From assembly GCF_900186505.1 (NCBI RefSeq), contig NZ_LT891970.1:356451-420450 (forward strand): DNA of 64,000 nt. Direction: 5' to 3'. Source of the stretch: Enorma phocaeensis. GTDB taxonomy: Bacteria; Actinomycetota; Coriobacteriia; Coriobacteriales; Coriobacteriaceae. Under the pieces are notes generated by a model. The model ran no database searches, was not told the origin of the DNA, and saw nothing but the letters and a program-made list of their open reading frames with translations. Positions 50,721 through 60,133 of this stretch are shown here, in pieces (the stretch's first letter is position 1; every line of letters starts with the position of its first letter). The translations under genes and the position numbers were made by a program.

Positions 50721-52103
50721 ATGACATTCATCGGCCGCACGAAAGAGCAGGAAAAGCTCCTGGCCCAGCTTTCTTCCCCCATCCAAAACGCAGCACTCCT
50801 CTACGGCAGGCGGCGCGTTGGCAAGAGCGAGCTCATCCTCCACACCATGCGGCAGGCAAGCGACGCACGTACCATCTACTACGAGTGCCGCCAGACCACC
50901 ACCGAGAACAACACGAAAAACCTCTCCGAGGTCATCGCGGAGGCCTTCGATATGCCGCCGCTCGCCTTCTCCGACATCGAGGCCGCCCTGCGCTTTGTCT
51001 TCGACCGAGCGACAGGCGAGAAGATCGTGCTCGCCATCGACGAGTATCCCTACCTCCGCGACGTCGTGAAAGGAATGGACAGCATCCTCCAGGTTCTTCT
51101 CGACGAGTATCGCGACCGCTCGCACCTCTCGCTTATCCTCTGCGGGTCGTACGTAGAGGTCATGAAGTCCCTGCTGGAGCGAGACAACCCCCTCTATGGG
51201 CGCATCGACCTCAAGATCAACCTCCAGCCGATGGACTACTACGAGTCTGCGCAGTTCTATCCGGAGCGTTCCTGCGAGGATAAGGTTCGTCTCTTCAGCG
51301 TGTTCGGCGGCATTCCGTACTACAACCGCCTCATTGACAAGAACGCATCGGTTCGGGAGAACCTCATTCACCTGATTCTCGAGCCGGATGCGCGGCTTGA
51401 GGACGAGGTGCCCTCCTACCTGCTCTCCGAGATTACGAAAATCGGCAACGCCCACGAGATCTTCTCCGCCCTCGCCGACGGGCATGCCCGCTACCGAGAC
51501 ATCCTGAGCCAGTCGCACGTCTCCAGCGGCGCGACGCTGGTCAACGTGCTCAACAGGCTGATCGGGATGCAGCTTGTCCAACGGCGCTCACCCATCAACG
51601 ATCCCAACAACAAGAAGCGTACCTCGTACGTCATCTGCGACGGGCTCTCCAAGTTCTACTACCGCTACGTCTTCAGGTATCTGTCGCAGCGCAGCGTCCT
51701 TGACCCCGAGGTCTATTACGACCGCTACGTGAACGACGACTTTGAGACCCAATTCGTCCCCCGCGCCTTCGAGGAGGTGTGCCGCCAGTACCTCGTACGA
51801 CAGAACCGCATGGGTAATAGCGAGCCACCCTTCGACCTGATAGGCACGTATTCCTACGACGATCCGGTGACAAGGACGAACGGAGAGTTCGACGTTGTAA
51901 CCAAAGACCCGCTCGGATACTCCTTCTACGAGGCGAAATTCCGCACGACACCCATCACACAACGGATGATCGAGGATGAGATCGAGCAGGTACAGCGGAC
52001 GGGGCTCACGTGCCACCGGTACGGGTTCTTCTCGCGCTCCGGGTTTGAGGCGCAGGCAGACGAGCGCACGGCGCTCATCGGGCTGGAGGAGCTGTATCGG
52101 TAG
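50721..52103 (+). CDS. ATPase_2/DUF234-type AAA ATPase
   Basis: 460 residues. Walker A LLYGRRRVGKSELI at about residues 27-40, Walker B KIVLAIDEYPYL, sensor LSLILCGSYVEVMKSLL, winged-helix part (DILSQSHVSSGATLVNVLNR) and C-terminal DUF234 nuclease-like domain (NGEFDVVTKDPLGYSFYEAK with D...EAK). The family is widespread in archaea and gut bacteria; its role is unknown, possibly a mobile or defence-related ATPase. GAGGTGAG precedes the ATG. Confidence 0.85.
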   Translation: MTFIGRTKEQEKLLAQLSSPIQNAALLYGRRRVGKSELILHTMRQASDARTIYYECRQTTTENNTKNLSEVIAEAFDMPPLAFSDIEAALRFVFDRATGEKIVLAIDEYPYLRDVVKGMDSILQVLLDEYRDRSHLSLILCGSYVEVMKSLLERDNPLYGRIDLKINLQPMDYYESAQFYPERSCEDKVRLFSVFGGIPYYNRLIDKNASVRENLIHLILEPDARLEDEVPSYLLSEITKIGNAHEIFSALADGHARYRDILSQSHVSSGATLVNVLNRLIGMQLVQRRSPINDPNNKKRTSYVICDGLSKFYYRYVFRYLSQRSVLDPEVYYDRYVNDDFETQFVPRAFEEVCRQYLVRQNRMGNSEPPFDLIGTYSYDDPVTRTNGEFDVVTKDPLGYSFYEAKFRTTPITQRMIEDEIEQVQRTGLTCHRYGFFSRSGFEAQADERTALIGLEELYR

Positions 52104-52175
52104 GCGCTCGCCATTGGTGTGCAGGCATTCCTCGCGTCCGAAGGGGATGAAACAAACCCGTCCCCAATCAACCCA

Positions 52176-53606
52176 TTACTTGTCCCTAAACACCAGCAGC
52201 CCGTCGTAGTCCGTGTTGCGCGGGCGCCGCACGTCGGGATCGCGGAAGAAATCCTGCGAGAGGCTCCTGATCACCGGTGCAAGCGCAATGAGCGCGATGA
52301 GGTTGGGAATCGCCATGAGGCCGTTGAAGCAGTCGGCGAACTCCCATACGGCATCGAGGTTCGCCACGCAGCCCGCGAACACCATGGCCACATAGGCCAC
52401 CTGGTAGATGCGGATTGCCACACGGGCGCCCCGGCGCGCGCGGAACAGGTACTCCACACACTTCTCGCCGTAGTAGTACCACGCGATGAGCGTCGCGAAG
52501 GCGAAGAGCATGAGGCCCACCGTCACCACGTACTGGCCGCCCGGGATGCTCTGCCCGAACGCCGCCGAGCTCATGGCGCCCTCGGACATCATGGGGTCTG
52601 CGCACCAGAGCCCGGAAGTAATGATCACGAGCCCCGTGATGGTGCACATGACGATGCTGTCGAAGAACACCTCAAACGTGCCCCATAGGCCCTGGCGGGC
52701 GGGATGGTCGGTGTCGGCGGAAGCGTGCGCGATAGGCGCCGAACCCATGCCCGCCTCGTGGGTGAACACGCCGCGCGACATGCCCACGCGGCAGGCATAC
52801 ATGACCGTTGCCCCCACGAAGCCGCCCGTTGCCGCCGTGCCGGTGAAGGCATCGCGGAAAATCATGCCGATGGCGGCTGGAATTTCGGCCGCGTTGAAAA
52901 CGAGCACCACGAAGGCGGCGATGAGATAGAACACAGCTGCGAAGGGCACCAGCACCTCGGTGATCTGAGAGATACGTTTGATGCCGCCGATGAGGACGAG
53001 CCCGGCGAGCACCGCCACGACGGCGCCGATAGCGGGAAGCGGAATGCCAAAGGTCGCATTCACGCTGGTGGCAAGTGAGTTAGCCTGTACGCTCGCACCG
53101 ATGCCGAACGATGCCAAGAAGCCGAAGATGGCAAAGAGCACCGCGAGCCAGGAAACGCCCAAGCCGCGCGAGATGTAGTACATGGGGCCGCCCACGATCT
53201 CGCCGCGCTCGTTGCGGGTTCGATAGGCCACCGACAAGGTGACCTCGCAGTATTTGATGACCATGCCCGCGAGCGCGCTCAACCACAGCCAGAAGATAGC
53301 GCCCGGGCCGCCCGTGGCCACGGCAAGCGCCACGCCCACGATGTTGCCCGTGCCGAGCGTGGCGGCAAGCGCGGTGCATACCGCTTGGAACGGCGAGATG
53401 GCACCATGCTCTAGCTCAGATTTGTCGGGGCGGTTGAAGAGCGTCTTGGTGGTGTAGCGCATCACGACGTTGAAACGCGTGAACACGGCTCCTTTGGTAA
53501 CGATGAGCAGGAACACGCCCGTCCCGATCATCAGCACGACCATGGGGATGCCCCATAGCACGTTGTTATTCAGTGCGGCCAGCATAGACATAATCTGGTC
53601 AAGCAT
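52176..53606 (-). CDS. Alanine/glycine:sodium symporter (AGCS family)
   Basis: 476 residues after a GAGGGGA site, about 10-11 hydrophobic segments. AGCS motifs: FQAVCTALAATLGTGNIVGV near residue 73-92, GPGAIFWLWLSALAGMVIKY, EIVGGPMYYISRGLG and GMSRGVFTHEAGMGSAPIAH. Imports alanine or glycine with sodium. Monocistronic. No truncation. Confidence 0.93.
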   Translation of the reverse strand: MLDQIMSMLAALNNNVLWGIPMVVLMIGTGVFLLIVTKGAVFTRFNVVMRYTTKTLFNRPDKSELEHGAISPFQAVCTALAATLGTGNIVGVALAVATGGPGAIFWLWLSALAGMVIKYCEVTLSVAYRTRNERGEIVGGPMYYISRGLGVSWLAVLFAIFGFLASFGIGASVQANSLATSVNATFGIPLPAIGAVVAVLAGLVLIGGIKRISQITEVLVPFAAVFYLIAAFVVLVFNAAEIPAAIGMIFRDAFTGTAATGGFVGATVMYACRVGMSRGVFTHEAGMGSAPIAHASADTDHPARQGLWGTFEVFFDSIVMCTITGLVIITSGLWCADPMMSEGAMSSAAFGQSIPGGQYVVTVGLMLFAFATLIAWYYYGEKCVEYLFRARRGARVAIRIYQVAYVAMVFAGCVANLDAVWEFADCFNGLMAIPNLIALIALAPVIRSLSQDFFRDPDVRRPRNTDYDGLLVFRDK

Positions 53607-54010
53607 GGATTTCCCCTCGATAGGCCTCTTGGCGGCAGCGCGCGGACAGCGCGGCCTAAGAGTTTAATGTACATGCCCCGTGTTTCGGGGATGTGAACGC
53701 GCGCCCGCAAATGGCCCACGGCAGCCCCGCTCCAATCCCAGCCAAACCATCCCCCTCGGGCGGAAGGCCGGACATGCCCGTTGCTCCCCCGCTCCAAGCG
53801 ATCCGAGCCCCTGCAAAGACAAGCCCGTTGGCCATGGCGAATAGCGTAAAGGGCGCCGCCGAGACGTTCGGCAGCGCACAAGCGCCTGCCCAGCACACGC
53901 CGGAGCTCCTTTGGTCGTCAGGTAAGTGCCCGAAAACACGCGTAGTCGATGCACATGGACTCATGGGAGGCGGACACGTGGGCGTAGCGCGCGGGGACGC
54001 AGCCCATGCG
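53607..54010. other. Intergenic stretch without a recognised gene
   Basis: About 400 bases between the symporter start and the transposase relic. A CCCCG/CGGGG hairpin occurs near 53676-53690. Frames on both strands are open but show Ala/Pro-rich or Arg-rich composition with no motif. Confidence 0.4.
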
Positions 54011-54204
54011 GTCGATGACATGGGCTGGCAGCACCAGCATGCGGCGTACGTCAGGACGCTCGCTGAGAATGGGTTCATCCGGAGCATGTCGAGGAAGGGC
54101 AATTGCGCGGACAACGAGGCGACCGTGCAGATCTTCAGCCATATGAGGGACGAGTTCTTCCGCGGCCACGACGCGCAGGTGATACGTGATGTGCCGCAAG
54201 GCTG
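54011..54204 (+). pseudogene. IS3-family OrfB transposase fragment
   Basis: About 60 codons match the C-terminal integrase core of IS150-like transposases: DMGWQHQHAAYVRTLAENGF then IRSMSRKGNCADNEATVQIF and MRDEFFRG. The usual reading is GWQYQH...SMSRKGNCYDNA...E-FF. Both ends are missing; it differs from the intact IS3 element in this window. Confidence 0.8.
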
Positions 54205-54220
54205 ATTCTAGGCCCCAATA

Positions 54221-54318
54221 TATCCAGTTTGTTGGATAGATTTACCAATTCACCGATATCCATCTAGATAAATGGATAAAATTAATATGTTTCCTTAGCC
54301 TATCCATTTGGTTGGACA
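54221..54318 (+). promoter_or_regulatory. Three TATCCA/TGGATA operators upstream of a DUF4143 ATPase
   Basis: TATCCA-N6-TGGATA at 54221-54238, TATCCA-N10-TGGATA at 54257-54278 and TATCCA-N6-TGGACA at 54301-54318. The AT-rich DNA between them would hold the promoter. The last site ends 14 bases before the ATPase ATG, suggesting a short or absent leader and tight repression. Confidence 0.7.
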
Positions 54319-54332
54319 GATTGGACTCGCTC

Positions 54333-55544
54333 ATGACAAACCAGCCGGTCATCGTCCCGCGCCCTCAGGCAACTGATTGGCTTCTCCGCTGGAAGGACCG
54401 TGACGTCATCAAAGTGGTGACCGGCCTGAGGCGTTGCGGTAAGTCGACCGCGCTCAAACTGGTCCAGCGAGCCCTTGTCGAATCCGGCGTGAACGAGAGG
54501 TCAATCGTCTCGGTTGATCTTGAGCGCCTGGGCTTTGCCGCCCCCACCACGCCGCAAGAACTCTACGATTACGTCGTCGCCCGCATCAGCTCCCCGAGCT
54601 GCTACGTGTTTATCGACGAACCCCAGCGCGTCAAGGGCTTTGAGCGAGCAGTCGACGCGCTGTATGCGCGCGAAGACTGCGACGTCTACGTCACCGGCTC
54701 GAACTCCGATCTGCTCTCGAGCGAGCTTGCCACGCTGCTTACCGGCCGTTATGTTGAGTTCCGACTCCTGCCACTCTCGTTCGCGGAGTATCGTGGCGCC
54801 CGCTCCGCCTTTACGGACGACGCGGACGATACCGAGCTGCTCAACCGCTACCTCTCGCTGGGGGGCATGCCGTACGCCTCCCTACTGCCCGCCGAGGACG
54901 TGCCCGAGTACCTTGACGGTGTGCTCAACACCGTCCTCGTCAAAGACGTGGCGACGCGGCACCCCCGCATCAGCATGCCGGTCTTGCGCGCGCTTCTCGC
55001 CTTTCTCGCCGATAACGCTGGAAATCGCTTCTCGCTCAAAACGGTCGCGGACACGCTGACGGCCAACGGCTCAAAAGTCTCCCCAACCACCGTCAGCGAG
55101 TACCTCAACGCGCTCATGGAGTGCTACCTCATCTTCAAGGCCGACCCCTATGACGCCAAGGGTCGGCGCCTGCTGCAGCAGGGGGGCAAGTACTACCTCG
55201 GCGACCTTGGCTTCAGACACCTGCTGCTCGGACGCGACGGCAGCGACCTCAGGCATCGCGTGGAAAACGTCGTGTATCTAGAGCTGCTGCGGCGCTATCA
55301 CTCGGTGCGCGTAGGGCGTGTGGGAGATCTGGAGATCGACTTCGTTGCCGAGCGAGAGGGCAAGCCGCATTACTATCAGGTCGCGCTGTCCGTACTGGAC
55401 GAGGCGACGCTGCGTCGCGAGCTGCGTCCGCTCGAGCTGCTGGGGGACGCCTACCCCAAGACGCTGCTCACCCTGGACCGCATCGGCGCGACGGACCATA
55501 ACGGCATTGAGCAGCGCAGCCTCGTTGATTGGCTTCTGAAATAG
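54333..55544 (+). CDS. DUF4143-type AAA ATPase
   Basis: 403 residues from ATG 54333 (MTNQPVIVPRPQATDWLLRW); an in-frame TTG at 54312 is an alternative but lies inside an operator. Neither has a ribosome site. Walker A VVTGLRRCGKSTALK, Walker B CYVFIDEPQRV, sensor DVYVTGSNSDLLSSELATLL, Arg finger region RYVEFRLLPLSFAEY; C-terminal DUF4143 (TVSEYLNALMECYLIFKADP, then VGDLEIDFVAEREGKPHYYQ with nuclease-like D...YYQ). Cytosolic, function unknown; proteins of this family are frequent in gut anaerobes and may be selfish or defence-linked. Confidence 0.88.
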   Translation: MTNQPVIVPRPQATDWLLRWKDRDVIKVVTGLRRCGKSTALKLVQRALVESGVNERSIVSVDLERLGFAAPTTPQELYDYVVARISSPSCYVFIDEPQRVKGFERAVDALYAREDCDVYVTGSNSDLLSSELATLLTGRYVEFRLLPLSFAEYRGARSAFTDDADDTELLNRYLSLGGMPYASLLPAEDVPEYLDGVLNTVLVKDVATRHPRISMPVLRALLAFLADNAGNRFSLKTVADTLTANGSKVSPTTVSEYLNALMECYLIFKADPYDAKGRRLLQQGGKYYLGDLGFRHLLLGRDGSDLRHRVENVVYLELLRRYHSVRVGRVGDLEIDFVAEREGKPHYYQVALSVLDEATLRRELRPLELLGDAYPKTLLTLDRIGATDHNGIEQRSLVDWLLK

Positions 55545-55921
55545 CTCGGGAGGGCGCTCCTCGGCAGCAACGCCGCAGCGTTCATACGAGACGTGTGCCA
55601 GCGCAGACTCGTGAAACTTGAGACGTAAGCGAAGTTGAGTGCGCGGTCGGTCTACGCGCGGCAGACACCTGCATCCGAAGAGGGACGCTCCGCGCCCGCA
55701 TCAAACCAACAGAAACTGTACGCCGACACCGTATTCCCATTTTTCTCCCAAGCAGTATGTGGGGAGCAATTTCAAACGAGCCTTTTCTAGGCTCTAGGAT
55801 TCCTGCCCAAACTAGCGTGTCCGCCATCCGATACGGCCAACTCCGTTTGCGCCACCACCGTTGTCCGCGAATCCCCTCGCGCGCACGGGTATACGGAGAG
55901 AAACGACCACCGGGAGGGCCC
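55545..55921. other. Intergenic region before the TetR gene
   Basis: 377 bases with no gene. A GAGCC/GGCTC hairpin is near 55781-55797, and a 17-base segment at 55700-55716 recurs with one change at 63039-63055. Confidence 0.4.
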
Positions 55922-56536
55922 ATGCCAAGTCAGCTCACTAAACGCGCGCTCGAGGAGTCGCTCAAGCGCCTTTTGCTCGAGAAACCTCTGGGCAAGATCA
56001 CCATCGCAGACATCACGAGCGACTGCGGCATCAGTCGCATGACGTTCTACTACCATTTCCAGGATATCTACGACCTGGTCGAATGGGCGTGCGAAGAGGA
56101 CGCCGCACGAGCCATCGCCGGCAACAAGACCGCCGACACCTGGCAGACCGGCCTTCTGGACACCTTTCTCGCCCTGCGCGAGAACAAGTCCTTCATCGCG
56201 AGCATTTATCACGACATGAGCCGCGAACAGGTTGAACGGTTTCTCGTCCCCGTGGTGAGCGACCTGGTGAAAAGCGTAGTTGACGAACACGCGGCGCGAC
56301 GACACGTGCGCGAGCAGGACAGGGACTTCATCGCGCACTTCTTCGCCCATGCGCTCATCGGGACGGTTCTGGACTGGATCGCCCGAGACATGCGCGACGA
56401 CCCGCAGCGGCTGGTGCAGCGCGTGGCTACCATCGCAGACGGTGCCATCGAAACCGCGCTTGACCGGCTCGAGATTCCCGGCGGCTACGTCGCCGGAAGC
56501 GAGGGGAGCGTTCCGGAAGGGTCTGCCGCTCCGTAG
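55922..56536 (+). CDS. TetR-family regulator
   Basis: 204 residues from ATG 55922, after GGGAGGG. N-terminal HTH: TKRALEESLKRLLLEKPLGK, ITIADITSDCGISRMTFYYH, FQDIYDLVEW, the classic TetR/DhaS-type pattern. The C-terminal ligand domain is helical. It precedes oleate hydratase by 173 bases on the same strand, so regulation of fatty acid hydration is a natural guess. Confidence 0.85.
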   Translation: MPSQLTKRALEESLKRLLLEKPLGKITIADITSDCGISRMTFYYHFQDIYDLVEWACEEDAARAIAGNKTADTWQTGLLDTFLALRENKSFIASIYHDMSREQVERFLVPVVSDLVKSVVDEHAARRHVREQDRDFIAHFFAHALIGTVLDWIARDMRDDPQRLVQRVATIADGAIETALDRLEIPGGYVAGSEGSVPEGSAAP

Positions 56537-56709
56537 GAACGCGATACGGGCACCTCGCCCGCCTTTCTCGCCCATCTGTACAATTCGGCCGTATTGATAA
56601 GAAACCGTACAGAGGCACGGCACTGTCTATGGTGCGCCGCCCATCGCAGCTCCACCATGGAATGAGACGCACGGGACACGCCCGATGCGCACGTTAGAAA
56701 GGTGCTGTC

Positions 56710-58608
56710 ATGTACTATTCAAGCGGCAACTACGAAGCATTTGCTCGCCCCAAGAAACCCGCGGGCATCGATCACAAGAGCGCCTACATCGTGGGCACGG
56801 GCCTCGCGGCGCTCTCCGCGGCGTGCTACCTCGTTCGCGACGCCCAGATGCCAGGCAAGAACATCCACATCTTCGAGAAAGACAGCGTGCCCGGCGGCGC
56901 ATGCGACGGTCTCGACATTCCCGGCCTCGGCTACGTCATGCGCGGAGGGCGCGAGATGGACAACCACTTCGAGGTGATGTGGGACCTGTTCCGCTCCATC
57001 CCCTCCATCGAGACGCCCGGGGTCTCCGTCTTGGACGAGTACTACTGGCTCAACAAGGAGGACCCCAACTACTCGCTCTGTCGCGCAACGAAGAACCGCG
57101 GGCAAGACGCGGGATGCGCTGGGAAGTTCGGCCTCTCGGACAAGGCTGCCATGGAGATCATGGAGCTCTTCTTCACGCCCGATGAGAAGCTCTACGACCG
57201 TCCCATCACCGACTTCTTCGATGACGAGGTGCTCTCCTCCAACTTCTGGATGTACTGGCGCACCATGTTCGCGTTCGAGAACTGGCATTCCGCGCTCGAG
57301 ATGAAGCTCTACATCAAGCGCTACATCCACCACATCGCTGGGCTGCCAGACTTCTCGGCCCTGCGCTTCACCAGGTACAACCAGTACGAGTCGATGATCT
57401 TGCCCCTCATCGAGTACCTCAAGGCAGCAGGCGTGCAGTTCCACTTCAACACGAAGGTCGAGGACATAAGGTTCTCCATCGGAGGCGGTGCGGGCCCGGT
57501 GCGCCCGCACACCGGCACCGGCCAGGACACCATCCAGCGCATCCAGCAGGCGGCCTTCCCGCGCAACCCCTACAGCTCGCCCGCGAAGAAGGTGGCGACA
57601 CGCATCGTGCTGAGCCAGACCACCGCGAGCGACGAGGCCGAACCCGGCGCGACCACGGTCATCGACCTCACCGAGAACGACCTCGTCTTCATCACCAACG
57701 GCGGCTGCGTAGAAAACTCCACCATGGGGGCGCAGGACAAACCCGCCGCGTGGAAGCCCGAGCTCGCCCCGGGCGGCGGCTGGGACATGTGGCGCCGCAT
57801 CGCGGAGCAGGACCCCAGCTTCGGCCGTCCCGACACCTTCTGCGGCGATGCCGAGAAGACCAAGTGGATGAGCGCTACGGTGACGACCCTCGACGGTGAG
57901 ATCCCGCCCTACATCCAGGCGATCTGCAAGCGCGACCCCTTCACCGGCCACGTGGTCACCGGAGGCATCGTGACCTGCACCGACTCCAACTGGCTCATGA
58001 GCTGGACGCTCAACCGCCAGCAGCAGTTCCGCGACCAGCCCAAGAACGAGCTGTGCGTGTGGGTGTACGGCCTGTTCCCCGACGAACCCGGCAACTACGT
58101 GAAGAAGCCCATGCGCGACTGCACCGGCGAGGAGATCTGCCAGGAGTGGCTCTACCACATGGGCGTCCCGGAGGCGCGCATCGCCGAGCTCGCCGCGCAC
58201 CATGCCAACACGGTGCCGGTCATGATGCCCTATATCACGGCGTTCTTCATGCCGCGCGCCGCAGGAGACCGCCCCGACGTGGTACCCGACGGCGCGGTCA
58301 ACTTTGCCTTCATAGGCCAGTTCGCCGAGACGCCGCGCGACACCATCTTCACCACCGAGTATTCCATGCGAACCGGCATGGAGGCCGTCTACACGCTCTG
58401 CGACGTCGACCGCGGCGTGCCCGAGGTGTGGGGCAGCGTCTTTGACGTGCGCGACCTGCTCATGGCAAGCGTGAAGCTGCGCGACGGCAAGCCGATCACC
58501 GACATGAAGCTCGGCCTGGTCGAGCGGTTTGCGCTCAAAGAGGCGCTCAAGAAGATCAAGGGGACGGACATCGAGAAGGTCCTGAGGGAGTTCGAGGCGA
58601 TCTCGTAG
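56710..58608 (+). CDS. ohyA: Oleate hydratase
   Basis: 632 residues, FAD enzyme that adds water to the cis-9 double bond of oleic or linoleic acid, giving 10-hydroxy acids, and protects against host fatty acids. Rossmann motif AYIVGTGLAALSAACYLVRD near residue 25-45, FEKDSVPGGACDG, GYVMRGGREMDNHFEVMWDL with the catalytic Glu of RGGREMDNHFE, FAFENWHSALEMKLYIKRYI, and FAETPRDTIFTTEYSMRTGM at the end. Length and motifs match intact hydratases (formerly MCRA). Confidence 0.95.
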   Translation: MYYSSGNYEAFARPKKPAGIDHKSAYIVGTGLAALSAACYLVRDAQMPGKNIHIFEKDSVPGGACDGLDIPGLGYVMRGGREMDNHFEVMWDLFRSIPSIETPGVSVLDEYYWLNKEDPNYSLCRATKNRGQDAGCAGKFGLSDKAAMEIMELFFTPDEKLYDRPITDFFDDEVLSSNFWMYWRTMFAFENWHSALEMKLYIKRYIHHIAGLPDFSALRFTRYNQYESMILPLIEYLKAAGVQFHFNTKVEDIRFSIGGGAGPVRPHTGTGQDTIQRIQQAAFPRNPYSSPAKKVATRIVLSQTTASDEAEPGATTVIDLTENDLVFITNGGCVENSTMGAQDKPAAWKPELAPGGGWDMWRRIAEQDPSFGRPDTFCGDAEKTKWMSATVTTLDGEIPPYIQAICKRDPFTGHVVTGGIVTCTDSNWLMSWTLNRQQQFRDQPKNELCVWVYGLFPDEPGNYVKKPMRDCTGEEICQEWLYHMGVPEARIAELAAHHANTVPVMMPYITAFFMPRAAGDRPDVVPDGAVNFAFIGQFAETPRDTIFTTEYSMRTGMEAVYTLCDVDRGVPEVWGSVFDVRDLLMASVKLRDGKPITDMKLGLVERFALKEALKKIKGTDIEKVLREFEAIS

Positions 58609-58822
58609 GAACAGGCGCCGCAAGGCAAGATCCTCAACAGCTGCCACACGCGCCCCGCCGTGACCGCCAACGCCTCCACCATGGTCACGGCGGGGACGCC
58701 GCGCCCTGGTTGACCCGTTGCGCTCAAAGTCAACTGCTGCTCCTTTGATTCCATCGGAGCTTGATTCCATACTGGAAGCAGCAGCCGGCCGCCATCCATT
58801 CATCGCAATGAAAGGACAGCCC

Positions 58823-60013
58823 ATGAGCGAAACGATCAACATCGGACGCACCATCGCGCGTGAACGGCATCGTACCGGCATAACCCAAGAAGCCCTGGCG
58901 GCGCATCTCGGCGTCTCGAAGGCGGCTGTGTCCAAATGGGAGCTCGGCCAAAGCCTCCCGGACATAAGCCTTCTGCCGCGCATCGCCGCGTACTTCTCGC
59001 TCACCTTGGACGAGCTCTTTGACTGGCACGACGCGCTCACCGAAGCCGAGTCGGCCGCACTCTACGCCGAGGTCTACGCGCTAGCCGAGCAAGATCGAAC
59101 CGCAGCGCACGAGCGGCTGCGCACGCTCGCTGCCGAGCACTACTCGGACGCGAATCTTCTGCTCATGCTTGCGTCGCTTCTCACCCTATGGGCCGCGGGC
59201 ATGACCACGCCGCTCGCAGCATCGCCCGACCAGGACGGCGCTGCCGGCATCGAGGCCAACGCCCCGTCCGACGCCGACGCGCTCACAGACGAAGCCCTCA
59301 CCTTGATCGACCGCGCACTCGAGGTTGCAACGGATCCGGCGATTCTCTTCCTCGCGCAGCAACAGAAAGCAACAGCGCTCTTCCAGGCAGAGCGCTACGA
59401 GGAGGCCACGGCACTTCTGGAGGCGCTCGTTCGCCGGCAGGATGCGGGCGCACCGACGATGCTTCTCGCCTCGTCCTACCGCAAGCTCGGGCGCGACGAC
59501 GAGGCGCTCGAGCTTCTGCAAACTGAGCGACTTCGGGCAGCGAACTTCGTGCTCTCGTCGCTCGTACAGGAGGTGGGCATGCGAGACGACGCCGCCTTTG
59601 CGCAGACGGCTGACACAGCAGCTCGTTCGATCTTCGACACGTTGGGTATGGGTGAGATGAATCCGTTCTTCTCTGCCACGATATCCTTCGAGGTGGCCGA
59701 GACGCTGCGCCGCACAGGCGAGAGGAACGGCGCCCTCGCCGCGCTCGAGCGCGCGGTGGGAGCTGTGATCGATGCCCCAGTGGACCCTGATACGGCGGCG
59801 ACCGAACTCTGGGACCATTTGAACGACCGCCTCGACCCCGCGCGCTTCGGCGAGGCATGGGCGGAGCACAAGGCGCACCAGGTAGACGCGTTGCACGCTG
59901 CCCTGCGCCAAAACGCCGCCGAGCGCATTCTCTCACCCGAATGGCGCGCGTTCGCGAACGACGATGCGCGGTACCAAAAGATGGTGGCATCGCTCGAGCA
60001 TGTCGTCTCCTAA
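58823..60013 (+). CDS. XRE-family regulator with TPR-like C-terminus
   Basis: 396 residues from ATG 58823, after AAAGGA; the frame is open upstream from 58718 without a site. HTH domain INIGRTIARERHRTGITQEA, LAAHLGVSKAAVSKWELGQS, LPDISLLPRIAAYF; the rest is Ala/Leu-rich helical repeats of TPR type (AERYEEATALLEALVRRQDA, KLGRDDEALELLQTERL). Such proteins sense a peptide or metabolite and control adjacent genes; the target is unknown. Confidence 0.88.
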   Translation: MSETINIGRTIARERHRTGITQEALAAHLGVSKAAVSKWELGQSLPDISLLPRIAAYFSLTLDELFDWHDALTEAESAALYAEVYALAEQDRTAAHERLRTLAAEHYSDANLLLMLASLLTLWAAGMTTPLAASPDQDGAAGIEANAPSDADALTDEALTLIDRALEVATDPAILFLAQQQKATALFQAERYEEATALLEALVRRQDAGAPTMLLASSYRKLGRDDEALELLQTERLRAANFVLSSLVQEVGMRDDAAFAQTADTAARSIFDTLGMGEMNPFFSATISFEVAETLRRTGERNGALAALERAVGAVIDAPVDPDTAATELWDHLNDRLDPARFGEAWAEHKAHQVDALHAALRQNAAERILSPEWRAFANDDARYQKMVASLEHVVS

Positions 60014-60036
60014 GTCTGCTTGGTGCTCAATGTGAA

Positions 60037-60075
60037 GCGATGGCTGGTGGAAATAAATGCAACGCCAGCCATCGC
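60037..60075. terminator. Bidirectional hairpin between the XRE and fic genes
   Basis: GCGATGGCTGG and CCAGCCATCGC form a perfect 11-bp stem with a 17-base loop, midway between two convergent genes; followed by TTTAC on the plus strand. Confidence 0.7.
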
Positions 60076-60133
60076 TTTACCGACAAGCAGAGGAATCCCC
60101 TGATGCCTCCTTGAAGGTTTGGTGCTCACAGCA

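Noticed and set aside
53656..54114. Minus-strand frame of 152 codons between the symporter and the transposase fragment
   Set aside because: No ribosome site, unusual composition, no motif, and it overlaps the transposase relic on the opposite strand.
56719..59040. 773-codon open frame on the minus strand
   Set aside because: Antisense shadow of oleate hydratase and the start of the XRE gene.
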